Assembly: GCA_964019425.1 (NCBI GenBank)
Contig: OZ025795.1
Location: 124,001 to 188,000 of the forward strand
DNA: 64,000 nucleotides
Direction of reading: 5' to 3'
Source: Flectonema sp. DT1601
Taxonomy: Eukaryota; Euglenozoa; Diplonemea; Diplonemida; Diplonemidae
Positions 18,390-27,000 of the stretch are shown here, in pieces; the stretch's first letter is position 1, and each line of letters begins with the position of its first letter. Below the pieces are notes generated by a model. That model saw only the letters and a program-made list of their open reading frames with translations. It was not told the origin of the DNA and made no database searches. The position numbers were made by a program, and so were the translations under genes.

Positions 18390-21300
18390 CTATCGAAGAG
18401 GGAACTTGTGAAGCCCAGAAACAGTATCTCTGTGAACAACTGATTGGTAGATTGAGTTTTCTTCAAGCTCTTCGAGGTATCTCGAAGCTTCTCGGTACTC
18501 GTGTTGCTCCCAAGCTTTTTGTTGCATCTGCCATTGAGACTCGGCAACACATCGATGGATGTGAGAAGCGTCTCTGTCACGTATAAGAAGCGCTTCATCA
18601 AGATCGAGATCGTTCTCCTTCTGACGAACTGCTCTAAATCGATTCTCAACAACAATTCTCCTCTTTTCTTGTTGAAGTCTCCGTTCGACTTCGCGAAGTT
18701 TTCTCGTGTCGCGTTCTTTTCTCTGGACAATAGCCTTAGCTTCAGCTTCTTTCTTCTTTAACTCTTTTCGGTAAGCCTCCACTTTAGCAAGTCGTTCCTT
18801 TTCTTCTCGGGTTGCTTTTTTGTCAGCTTCCAGCTTTTTTACTCTCTCTTCGCGCTTCTTGAAGTCTTGTTCCTGCCTAAGGGCTCGTTGTTTGAGAGTT
18901 GACATAATTTCTTGATGAGTCGCTTCGTGTTTTTTCATGAGGCATTCCTCTTCGTACTGTCGCAGCTTTAGTTGTCGTTCGTACTCTTGTTCTTTACCAT
19001 GGCGAGCAGCCTCTACTTTGTGAACGTGAACAGTGAAAAGATCAAAGTGTTTGTGTGCTTTATTGGCGTACCTATTCCTATCTTCTTCTATTTGATTGGT
19101 AAGTAATAATGTTCTATTTATGGTATCGAAAACATTTTGTCTTCTTGCTGACTCCACCATCTCCAAACCTCGACGTGTTTCGTCGACAGCATTCAGTTCT
19201 TCTTCTCGTTTTTTCTGTTCTTTCTGACGTTCCATTTTTATACGACGTTGCTCTCTCATGATCAACAGGTTGAAAACATGTTTACGAGAGTGGAATCCAA
19301 GAGCTACCTTTCGTAATACATTCTCAGATTGTTTTCGTAAAACAGAAACTCGTTCGTTAAGAAGACGTAATATGTCAGTAGTTGTAAAGACACTGGATGA
19401 TATTCCAACTTGAAAGTCACCTCGTGGAAGGCTTAATTCCTGCTGTAGCTGTCCACATGCAGATGATGGAGGCGTAGTTGAGTTTTGGTTTTTTAGTAAG
19501 CAGCCATATTTTCTCAGAAAAACTTCAAATTTCTGAATCTTAGGAGCTGTTTGTAATAATCGAATAGTTGGGATCACTCCATTGCAGTGAAGTTGATTCC
19601 GCACCAAAGACCCTTCGAATACCTTCGGAACTTTACGTGAGTTCGGTTTTATACATCTGATCCACAGCGTTTCAGTACTTCTAATGCTGTCCAATAGTAG
19701 CCCAAGGTCTTCTTTAAAAGTTTGAGAAACCAATGCAGCCTGGCTGTATGTTGGTAGTATGCTTTGCATTGCTGACTTGCCTAAACATGTGAGCATTTCA
19801 TCCCGAACAGGAGATTTATTTTTTTGAATAGCATCCTTCACAGTATACATTACAGGTCCAGCATAATGAGAAATTATAAACGAGTCTCTCGGTTGGGAGG
19901 GTTTCGGCTTGTCAAAATGAGGATTTAATTTTTGTCTTCCCAACATGTAGTTTGAGTTTAAGTTTTCTAAAAATTTAGCATCAGATGTTTGCAGTTCTCC
20001 AAGGCTGCATTCGTCTTCTAGTATTCGGAGGATACCTCTTTTTGCTTCTACCAGTTCTAGACAAGAGCTATTGTCATCGAAGCGAGGTATGTCTATTGAA
20101 ACACCTTCGTCTCTGCAACGTTGCTCTAAATCATCAAACATCCTCGTGTTGTAGAAACTTTGAATCTTTTCATTCGCATAGTTTATAAGAAATTGTTCAA
20201 ATTTATTCTCTTTGAAATTTTCAAAACCAAATAAGTCCAAAATTCCTATCTTCGGAGTGTTTCGTGGGACATTTTCCACCTTAAGTGTTTTATTAATCTT
20301 CTCAACAAGAAACGCAAATAAAGATTTATACAAAAATTTTGCAAGACCATCACGCATTGCTGTCGCCTTTGTTATTGATAGTCGCTGTTGTACTTGTGAA
20401 CCTTTTATTGTTATAACTGACGTTGTTAAGAGAGAGATCAACTTCTCACTTGAAATTCCAAATAGATGGGCAGCTGAAACAACTGGAGTCTCATCGACGA
20501 CAGAGACCGAATCATCTTTACTCCCAGTTTTTGTAAATTCAGTATTTAATAAGTGAACAATACCAGCAATTGGTCTCCACAACAAGTCTTCCTGCATACC
20601 TTCATCAATCCCAATTGCTAACAATGCCTGTGTGACTTCTTTAAAGTTGTCATCATCATTAATACCTCCTCCAATCTTATTAGTAGATCCTGGGTTAAGA
20701 CATTTGAAGTCATTCGGTCTTTTGCCTGCTCCTAGTAGTCTGTTTCTCAGCTTCTCTGGTGCCTTGAAAAAGGCGTAAAAACTGTGAAAATTTCTCTCAG
20801 AACTTCCGTGTGATGTTATTCGGGTAATCTCGAGAAGGTAGGTGGAGATTTCAGAACCAGTGATTGAGAGGGTTGTTGGATCGAAGTAAAGAATTGTGTG
20901 TTTACCAAAACGAGATGAATTATCATTGCGGGCAGTCTTCGCATTACCAAAGACTTCAAGAATACAATTCACAGCCATCACACGATCTGCTATCGTCGGA
21001 TCTGATTCAGAAGCGACTGTTAAAAACTTCATCGCTGCTCTTGCTGATTCAGTTTTCCCCGCCCCCGACTCACCAGTTACAATAATAGTACTGGAAACAT
21101 TTGTCTCACACAGACGTCGGTAAGCTTCTCTCGCGAGGTGCCACGGATGTGCTTCAGGGTAGTTGTTATTATTCTCAAGAAGTTTTTTCATCCTCTTTTC
21201 ACCATAAATAGCACCATCACCAGGTATGTTATGAGAGTAAGGATTGACTATGATACAAATATCTTCACCCATTGAAACACAATACTTTTCAGAATTAAAA

Positions 21301-21545
21301 ATATTTTTTATATGTTGAAATGCGAGTGACTCGTGTACATCTGGACTCTCAAGTAAGTCATTCGGTTGAAGGCTAATCGAATCATTGGTGACTGCGAATA
21401 CTTGATCCATTGACAACAATCCGTCTTTACCTTTAATCTTTATTCGTACTTTCTCTCCGGAGCCGGTTGTAGATTCAATCTTCCCAACTAACCATCCCTG
21501 TTCAGAGTCTGTATGGAGAACCAAAGCCCCAGCAGTTAGGGTCAT
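18390..21545 (-). CDS. Divergent unconventional myosin heavy chain with a charged coiled-coil tail
   Basis: This single exon encodes 1051 aa. After a short SH3-like N-terminal region come the P-loop GESGAGKT (~157), switch I NDNSSRFGK (~207) and switch II DLFGFENF (~433). The relay region reads EQFLINYANEKIQSFYN, and the converter-proximal segment includes ETLWIRCIKPN and VRNQLHCNGVIPTIRL. Residues ~760-800 hold one degenerate IQ-like site. The rest (~800-1050) is a highly charged single helix or coiled coil rich in KxxE/R repeats, with no FERM, MyTH4, PH or globular cargo domain that I recognise. ATP-binding residues are intact, so it should be an actin motor. The class is uncertain and probably protist-specific. 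Confidence 0.9.
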   Translation of the reverse strand: MTLTAGALVLHTDSEQGWLVGKIESTTGSGEKVRIKIKGKDGLLSMDQVFAVTNDSISLQPNDLLESPDVHESLAFQHIKNIFNSEKYCVSMGEDICIIVNPYSHNIPGDGAIYGEKRMKKLLENNNNYPEAHPWHLAREAYRRLCETNVSSTIIVTGESGAGKTESARAAMKFLTVASESDPTIADRVMAVNCILEVFGNAKTARNDNSSRFGKHTILYFDPTTLSITGSEISTYLLEITRITSHGSSERNFHSFYAFFKAPEKLRNRLLGAGKRPNDFKCLNPGSTNKIGGGINDDDNFKEVTQALLAIGIDEGMQEDLLWRPIAGIVHLLNTEFTKTGSKDDSVSVVDETPVVSAAHLFGISSEKLISLLTTSVITIKGSQVQQRLSITKATAMRDGLAKFLYKSLFAFLVEKINKTLKVENVPRNTPKIGILDLFGFENFKENKFEQFLINYANEKIQSFYNTRMFDDLEQRCRDEGVSIDIPRFDDNSSCLELVEAKRGILRILEDECSLGELQTSDAKFLENLNSNYMLGRQKLNPHFDKPKPSQPRDSFIISHYAGPVMYTVKDAIQKNKSPVRDEMLTCLGKSAMQSILPTYSQAALVSQTFKEDLGLLLDSIRSTETLWIRCIKPNSRKVPKVFEGSLVRNQLHCNGVIPTIRLLQTAPKIQKFEVFLRKYGCLLKNQNSTTPPSSACGQLQQELSLPRGDFQVGISSSVFTTTDILRLLNERVSVLRKQSENVLRKVALGFHSRKHVFNLLIMREQRRIKMERQKEQKKREEELNAVDETRRGLEMVESARRQNVFDTINRTLLLTNQIEEDRNRYANKAHKHFDLFTVHVHKVEAARHGKEQEYERQLKLRQYEEECLMKKHEATHQEIMSTLKQRALRQEQDFKKREERVKKLEADKKATREEKERLAKVEAYRKELKKKEAEAKAIVQRKERDTRKLREVERRLQQEKRRIVVENRFRAVRQKENDLDLDEALLIRDRDASHIHRCVAESQWQMQQKAWEQHEYREASRYLEELEENSIYQSVVHRDTVSGLHKFPLR

Positions 21546-21685
21546 TGTGTTGGTCTGACTTGAGAGAGATGAATATCATAATTATTCGCAGTGACTGTAC
21601 TAACATTTATAGCACTCGGATAATCAGCAAAATGGTGGTGTATTTTTTCATAGAAAAGGTGGAAGCTGTGAGCTGTCACCGATAC

Positions 21686-21728
<43 letters not shown>

Positions 21729-21862
21729 GAAATAAGAACGTTATGAGTGATTGTGAATGTAATTCACAATATAAAAAAAAAGGAAATCTGATTTTTTTGA
21801 AATTCAAGTCAAAAAAAAAACAGTTTTTCTATAGTAGTTTATACATGTAAAAGGAACCAAAT
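21546..21862. repeat. Spacer with a 41-base poly(A) run
   Basis: A pure A run spans 21687-21727, with further A runs near 21773-21781 and 21811-21820. The spacer separates the myosin start from the stop of the CBM9-like gene. It could affect nucleosome positioning or reflect polyadenylation; on the coding strand it is poly(T) upstream of the downstream gene. Confidence 0.6.
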
Positions 21863-22501
21863 TTAGATACCCCCAACAGTAATTGTGTTGTATTCTTCTA
21901 TTCTGTGATAGCTTAACTTAGAAAGCGTTGCAGTCGATGATAACTCAGGGTTCTCAAAATCACCTGGAGGATAATTATATCTACAAATAGCTACTCCCCA
22001 CTGCTCTTCCTTTTTGGGAGCACATTCAAGTCCAAAAGCTGACCAGGGAACTAATAACTCAGCCGCCCAAACACCATCGTTGGATTGAACGATGTATTTA
22101 GACTTCGATGATTCCTTCACACATTCAGACCATTTTATATCACCTTTTAGGAACTTGTCTCTGTTTGGAATCTTTATGTCAGTAATAAGACTGTTTGGTG
22201 ATAAATGAATTTCCCAATATTCTCCTTCAAAACCTTCAGTTGTTCTCGTGTGATGAATAAAGAACTCCGCTACTGATCCTTTTAGGTAGAGTTCTTGTTG
22301 ATCAGCTGTTGCTGTTGTAAATGGTTCTTTCTCACAGAAGTAAGAATACATTAACAATCCCTGTTCTGTTTGCTTTACATAACCATGACCACCTTCATTC
22401 GGACCGATTCCACTTCCAGCCCATTTTTGCATTAATTTCATGGGTTCACAGTCCTTGTAAACCACCGGATGCGCACTTCCAACATCGGGAGATAGCGACA
22501 T
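21863..22501 (-). CDS. CBM9-like/DOMON-like beta-sandwich protein
   Basis: This is 212 aa from the ATG at 22499-22501 (MSLSPDVG); the frame is open two more codons to a TTG that I reject as start. A clean T-rich acceptor (TTTTTCAG) sits 15 bases upstream of the ATG, so a 5' UTR intron or trans-splice site is plausible. The pattern of strands, with LKGSVAEFFI, YWEIHLSPNS, WAAELLVPWSAFG and WGVAICRYNYPPG, resembles the carbohydrate family 9 binding-like fold (xAEFAIPFSxL ... WgvNfxR). There is no signal peptide, so it is probably cytosolic. The ligand is unknown. Confidence 0.6.
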   Translation of the reverse strand: MSLSPDVGSAHPVVYKDCEPMKLMQKWAGSGIGPNEGGHGYVKQTEQGLLMYSYFCEKEPFTTATADQQELYLKGSVAEFFIHHTRTTEGFEGEYWEIHLSPNSLITDIKIPNRDKFLKGDIKWSECVKESSKSKYIVQSNDGVWAAELLVPWSAFGLECAPKKEEQWGVAICRYNYPPGDFENPELSSTATLSKLSYHRIEEYNTITVGGI

Positions 22502-23213
22502 TTTCAAAAGCAGCTCTGAAAAACAAAAAAAAAGACTACTGACTGGTAGTTAATATGAACATCTCTTATAACTTTCATGATGAGGACATAATTTCCTATA
22601 ATGTCTCAACAGGTAGGCGACAGTTGAAAAACTATTCGCGATACTTTGTTTCTGTACAGTCTGTATGAAAGAAGGCAATATATTAATATAAACTATCACG
22701 TACACTATTCCGTTGGGTACAAAGCAAACAACTAACGCCAGTACGAAGATAAGCTTGAAAGGGAGTGGAGTGGCGCTACCCACATCAACAGAATGCAGCG
22801 AAGACTAGTTTGTTTGATTGCTCAAACCTAGTTTGGGGAGTGCCACAAGCGTATCACAATTAAGATTTCAGTAGCGTAAACACTTTCACTTTCCTATCAA
22901 AGCTGGATAATCATTCGTACTAAACTGCAGTCGGAATACCATTCAATGGAGTGTCCCGATATTAACGGAAAACTCAGCAATTAATATCGATAAACTCATA
23001 GTAAGTAAATAATACATTTTGACAGAACCTATGTGAACGAGCAGCTCAGTCAGCAATGAAAACACAAAACAGGAATCACACGTAAAAAGACCACCTCTTA
23101 TATATTAATGAACTCCGAAAACAAGAGACCTCAGAGTTAATCAAACGAGCGAAGGTACCAAAAGCTAAATTTTTTTTTTTTGCCCATTTCGGCTACGGCA
23201 GCAGTACTACTTT
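22502..23213. other. Spacer 3' of GILT-1; holds the GILT-associated hairpin
   Basis: No gene is seen. On the coding (minus) strand this is the 3' flank of GILT-1. It contains a 9-bp perfect inverted repeat (arms 22957-22965 and 22981-22989) with a weaker outer stem, and the shared hairpin at 22804-22834 described separately. A predicted 77-codon frame at 22550-22783 has no support. Confidence 0.5.
22804..22834 (-). promoter_or_regulatory. GILT 3'-flank hairpin, copy 1
   Basis: On the minus strand the arms are ACTAG-GTTTG and CAAAC-AAA-CTAGT around a six-base loop (AGCAAT), 380-410 bases past the stop. The same element lies 3' of all four GILT genes. It lacks the TGA/GA quartet of a standard SECIS. 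Confidence 0.5.
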
Positions 23214-23888
23214 TTACAGCTTGCAGCCTTCTGGCTTAGTTCCGTTGTAGTCTCTGCAGATTACCTCCTTTAAAAGGTCAGTCTGCTTCAACACCTTTCC
23301 GTTGACAACGAGGTAAGGCACGTAATCCCTGCCCGGAACCAATGCCGTCTTCTTAGCAGCAGCAGCAGTCAAGGACTTTCCCTTGCTACCATTCATGCAG
23401 GCAGTTACATCAGACGGGTTCAGTCCCGAGATAGTTGCACACTTTTCCATTTGGGAAGTTGAAACCTTACCGTTAGCCTCGAGGCAGTACACGAAAGGCA
23501 TGTACTTCGAAGGGTCATCATTCAGCATGTCCTTCACACAGACTTCAGCCAAGTTTCCGTAACACTCCTCAGGTCCATGCTGACACACATTCTCTCCAGT
23601 GTAGCAGTCAGCAGCAGGGCTCGAGGCCGAAGGACCACAGTGCTTCAACCAGCACTCGAATCCCTGATTTCCTTCACATTCACTGATCTTTACGTAAGCG
23701 TTACCAAATGGAATGAAGTCGAAGTTCATGATGCCGATGAGTCCCGGTGCGGTCAGTGTGGAATTCACTGGTCCCTTCACCGTGGCGTCACATGCGGGTC
23801 AAAGAGCCTCTCCGTAGAAGTCAACGGACACCTTCTCCTGAGCGGAGGCGGTCACGGCGAGCATGGCAACAGCGAGAGCACGGTGCAT
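23214..23888 (-). CDS. Selenocysteine GILT-type thiol reductase, copy 1 (TGA at the redox centre)
   Basis: With TGA 23799-23801 read as Sec, the frame is 224 aa and ends in TAA. Residues 1-17 (MHRALAVAMLAVTASAQ) form a signal peptide. The sequence VSVDFYGEAL-U-PAC (U30, C33) aligns with the GILT active site (YYESLCPGC in animals), so U replaces the first Cys of CxxC. The GILT signature CQHGxxECxxNxxxxC is complete (CQHGPEECYGNLAEVC), followed by a typical tail with LVPGRDYVPYLVVNGK and C-terminal cysteines. Three N-glycosylation sequons (NST, NGS, NGT) fit a secretory or lysosomal glycoprotein. GILT reduces disulfides in lysosomes or phagosomes. A frame broken by mutation is unlikely, because three other copies share the same TGA and otherwise intact coding. 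Confidence 0.9.
23799..23801 (-). other. Recoded TGA (Sec codon), GILT copy 1
   Basis: The in-frame TGA is codon 30, exactly where the first redox Cys of CxxC is expected, and C33 is retained as Cys. No GT-AG intron can remove it without destroying the motif. Confidence 0.85.
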
Positions 23889-24160
23889 TGTTGTAAAGGT
23901 ATTGAAGCTGAGGGGAGTACAATACAAAGAGTAGTAATATAATATACCAGAGATGAGATTGGAATAAATACGAAGAGTTTCCAACAAGTCACCAACTAGA
24001 AATAAAAAGAGACCATCCGATAGCTAAGTACCCACATCCATCTGAATCTCTGGGACTAGTTTGTTTGATTGCTCAAACCTAGTTTAAAAGTGAGAAACAG
24101 ACTTCACAAAAGAGACATCGCTAACGGAGGGTGTTGGCCTCATAATATAATCAGGTAGGT
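23889..24160. repeat. Duplicated 5' flank of GILT-1 (twin of 25263-25535)
   Basis: About 270 bases upstream of GILT-1 are nearly identical to the region upstream of GILT-2, including the hairpin at 24054-24084 and the 5' UTR. This shows that gene and flank were duplicated together and recently. GILT-3 and GILT-4 have unrelated upstream sequence. Confidence 0.8.
24054..24084 (-). promoter_or_regulatory. GILT 3'-flank hairpin, copy 2
   Basis: The sequence is the same as at 22804-22834. It lies about 510-540 bases 3' of the GILT-2 stop and also 170 bases upstream of GILT-1. The association with 3' ends is preferred because copies 3 and 4 have it only on that side. Confidence 0.5.
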
Positions 24161-24590
24161 GAATTGTGGCACTTGGGTAGTTCATTAACGATGCGAACAA
24201 AAGTAACTCCACAATTCGATTGTAAATACAGTAAGAGATTATTTATTGTGAACAAGAGCTTGCCCATAAGGAAACTTATAGACTTATAAATGCTCCCTCT
24301 CCATTTTAACACTAGTTTGACAAGCACCTTAAAATGAAACAACAAAGAGTCGTTGATTGTTAAACAAAAACACTAAAACATCTTCTTCCTTAACATTATT
24401 TTAGGATAGCATAAACTAACAATCAACTTCTTGAATTAGAACTTACATCAAACTAGTGTTTCAAAACAGAGTAATCATTAGTAGTAACACATTGTGTTGC
24501 TATTCGTGTTATAAAGGTGGTGGGTAATATATAGAATTCAGTAATAATATTGCGGAAAAGGTTCACAAGATTCACACAAAGTTATCTTTA
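24161..24590. other. 3' flank of GILT-2 with an 11-bp inverted repeat
   Basis: No gene is seen. Arms GTTGATTGTTA (24352-24362) and TAACAATCAAC (24417-24427) are perfect complements around a 54-base loop that itself contains CTAAAA/TTTTAG arms. The function is unknown; it is not a canonical SECIS. Confidence 0.5.
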
Positions 24591-25262
24591 CTACTTGCAG
24601 CCTTCTGGCTTAGTGCCCTTGTAGTCATCGCAGACGGTTTTCTTCAAGTCATCCGAGTTCTTCAACACCTTTCCGTTGACAACGAGGTAAGGCACGTAAT
24701 CCCTGCCTGGAACCAATGCCGTCTTCTTAGCAGCAGCAGCAGTCAAGGACTTTCCCTTGCTACCATTCATGCAGGCAGTTACATCAGACGGGTTCAGTCC
24801 CGAGATAGTTGCACACTTTTCCATTTGGGAAGTTGAAACCTTACCGTTGGCCTCGAGGCAGTACACGAAAGGCATGTACTTCGAAGGGTCATCATTCAGC
24901 ATGTCCTTCACACAGACTTCAGCCAAGTTTCCGTAACACTCCTCAGGTCCATGCTGGCACACATTCTCTCCAGTGTAGCAGTCAGCAGCAGGGGTTGAGG
25001 CCGAAGGACCACAGTGCTTCAACCAGCACTTGAAACCTTGTTCAAACTTGCATTCATCAATCTTTACGTAAGCGTTACCAAATGGAATGAAGTCGAAGTC
25101 CATGATGCCGATGAGTCCCGGTGCGGTCAGTGTGGAATTCACTGGTCCCTTCACCGTGGCGTCACATGCGGGTCAAAGAGCCTCTCCGTAGAAGTCAACG
25201 GACACCTTCTCCTGAGCGGAGGCAGTCACGGCGAGCATGGCAACAGCGAGAGCACGGTGCAT
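24591..25262 (-). CDS. Selenocysteine GILT-type thiol reductase, copy 2
   Basis: The protein is 223 aa with TGA 25173-25175 as Sec30, and it ends in TAG. Signal peptide, U30-PA-C33 centre, CQHG signature and downstream cysteines are as in copy 1. Differences cluster around residues 62-70 (DECKFEQGFKCW instead of SECEGNQGFECW) and the C-terminus (DDLKKTVCDDYKG). These are mostly in-frame replacements, consistent with a working protein. It shares about 270 bases of 5' flank with copy 1. A role in lysosomal or phagosomal disulfide reduction is inferred from the family. Confidence 0.9.
25173..25175 (-). other. Recoded TGA (Sec codon), GILT copy 2
   Basis: The position equals codon 30 of copy 1, with conserved PAC after it. 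The terminal stop of the gene is TAG, not TGA. Confidence 0.85.
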
Positions 25263-25535
25263 TGTTGTAAAGGTATTGAAGCTGAGGGGAGTACAATACA
25301 AAGAGTAGTAATATAATATACCAGAGATGAGATTGGAATAAACTACGAAGAGTTTCCAACAAGTCACCAACTAGAAATAAAAAGAGACCATCCGATAGCT
25401 AAGTACCCACATCCATCTGAATCTCTAGGACTAGTTTGTTTGATTGCTCAAACCTAGTTTAAAAGTGAGAAACAGACTTCACAAAAGAGACATCGCTAAC
25501 GGAGGGTGTTGGCCTCATAATATAATCAGGTAGGT
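25263..25535. repeat. Duplicated 5' flank of GILT-2 (twin of 23889-24160)
   Basis: This segment is nearly identical to the GILT-1 upstream region, including the hairpin at 25429-25459. It also forms the distal 3' flank of GILT-3. Confidence 0.8.
25429..25459 (-). promoter_or_regulatory. GILT 3'-flank hairpin, copy 3
   Basis: The same stem-loop lies about 245-275 bases 3' of the GILT-3 stop. Confidence 0.5.
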
Positions 25536-25702
25536 GGCTTGTGGTAACATTACTAAGCAGCAGCGGAGAGAGAGCTCACTCAAAGGTAATAATAATCACT
25601 ATTTGAGTATAAACGTGTTTTGGAAAAGATATTAAAGAAAGTCACAAAAAAAGAACATCACATTCACTCGTGGAATTTTGAATTTTTGGGTCAACACAAA
25701 TA

Positions 25703-26374
25703 CTACTTGCAGCCTTCTGGCTTAGTGCCCTTGTAGTCATCGCAGACGGTTTTCTTCAAGTCATCCGAGTTCATTAACACTTTTCCATCAACAACGAGGT
25801 AAGGAACGTAATTCCTGCCCGGAACCAATGCCGTCTTCTTAGCAGCAGCAGCAGTCAAGGACTTTCCCTTGCTGCCATTCATGCAGGCAGTTACATCAGA
25901 CGGGTTCAGTCCCGAGATAGTTGCACACTTTTCCATTTGGGAAGTTGAAACCTTACCGTTGGCCTCGAGGCAGTACACGAAAGGCATGTACTTCGAAGGG
26001 TCATCATTCAGCATGTCCTTCACACAGACTTCAGCCAAGTTTCCGTAACACTCCTCAGGTCCATGCTGGCACACATTCTCTCCAGTGTAGCAGTCAGCAG
26101 CAGGGCTCGAGGCCGAAGGACCACAGTGCTTCAACCAGCACTCGAATCCCTGATCTCCTTCACATTCACTGATCTTTACGTAAGCGTTACCAAATGGAAT
26201 GAAGTCGAAGTCCATGATGCCGATGAGTCCCGGTGCGGTCAGTGTGGCGTTCACTGGTCCCTTCACCGTGGCGTCACATGCGGGTCAAAGAGCCTCTCCG
26301 TAGAAGTTAACGGACACCTTCTCCTGAGCGGAGGCGGTCACGGCGAGCATGGCAACAGCGAGAGCACGGTGCAT
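25703..26374 (-). CDS. Selenocysteine GILT-type thiol reductase, copy 3
   Basis: The protein is 223 aa with TGA 26285-26287 as Sec30, and it ends in TAG. The body resembles copy 1 (SECEGDQGFECW), while the C-terminus resembles copy 2 (DDLKKTVCDDYKG). This mosaic suggests gene conversion between copies. It has PVNAT in place of PVNST, so the sequon is still N-x-T-like (NAT). Signal peptide and CQHG signature are intact. The upstream region (from 26375) is unrelated to that of copies 1 and 2, so expression control may differ. Confidence 0.9.
26285..26287 (-). other. Recoded TGA (Sec codon), GILT copy 3
   Basis: In-frame TGA at codon 30 of the UxxC centre; the gene's final stop is TAG. Confidence 0.85.
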
Positions 26375-27000
26375 TGTTTGTGTGTTTTATAAGGCTGAGA
26401 AGGAATATTGATTAAAAGTAATTACGAAAGATATGAATATTCAGGGGAAGGATAGCTAACCAAACAACAATCACCAAAACTACTTGTTTAGTATCGCAAA
26501 GTGAAGAAACTAAATAATTAGCGCCACTCAGTCGTTGTTTCAAATATTTTAACTCTCAGAAATTGTCAAGCAGAAAAAAGAATTGAATTGGCCTTATCTT
26601 AAAACTATGCAGAAAATAGTAATATAACACCACCATGAACCAACTTAAACTGATAAAGCTAAAGGAGGTTTACGTGTGCTGCCAACATTCTATTTCTTTC
26701 TTACAATACTTGTTAAATGCAAAGAGAAAGGAAAAAAAAAAGGGAATATAAGACCAACGGCCGCAGAACTCTGAACAAAGAGTTGCGCCAACTGGTAAAA
26801 CATGTGCTTCAGTAATAATTTATCATTTAATAAAAAACACACAAGTGAAATAAATTGAACGGTAGTTAATTCAAACAAACAGTCATCTCACAGAAATCGG
26901 TTCATGTCAGTGGTTAGAGTGACTGATCAACATTCCTTCTTTGAAGGAATACAATTTCAGTGAATAATTGAAAGGTTTGTTGTGTTTGTTTGTATTGACT
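26375..27000. other. Intergenic spacer; no gene seen
   Basis: This AT-rich DNA contains the upstream region of GILT-3 and the 3' flank of the LRR fusion. No coding or RNA signature is recognised. The inverted CATTCCTTCTTTGAAGGAATAC palindrome-like stretch near 26933-26951 is a short hairpin. Confidence 0.5.

Noticed and set aside
22550-22783. 77-codon frame with membrane-like segment
   Set aside because: It has no family similarity and lies in the 3' flank of GILT-1, with the shared hairpin adjacent.
23214-26374. GILT genes as pseudogenes broken by a stop
   Set aside because: The same TGA is kept in four diverging copies at the catalytic Cys position, the rest is intact, and all downstream motifs are complete.
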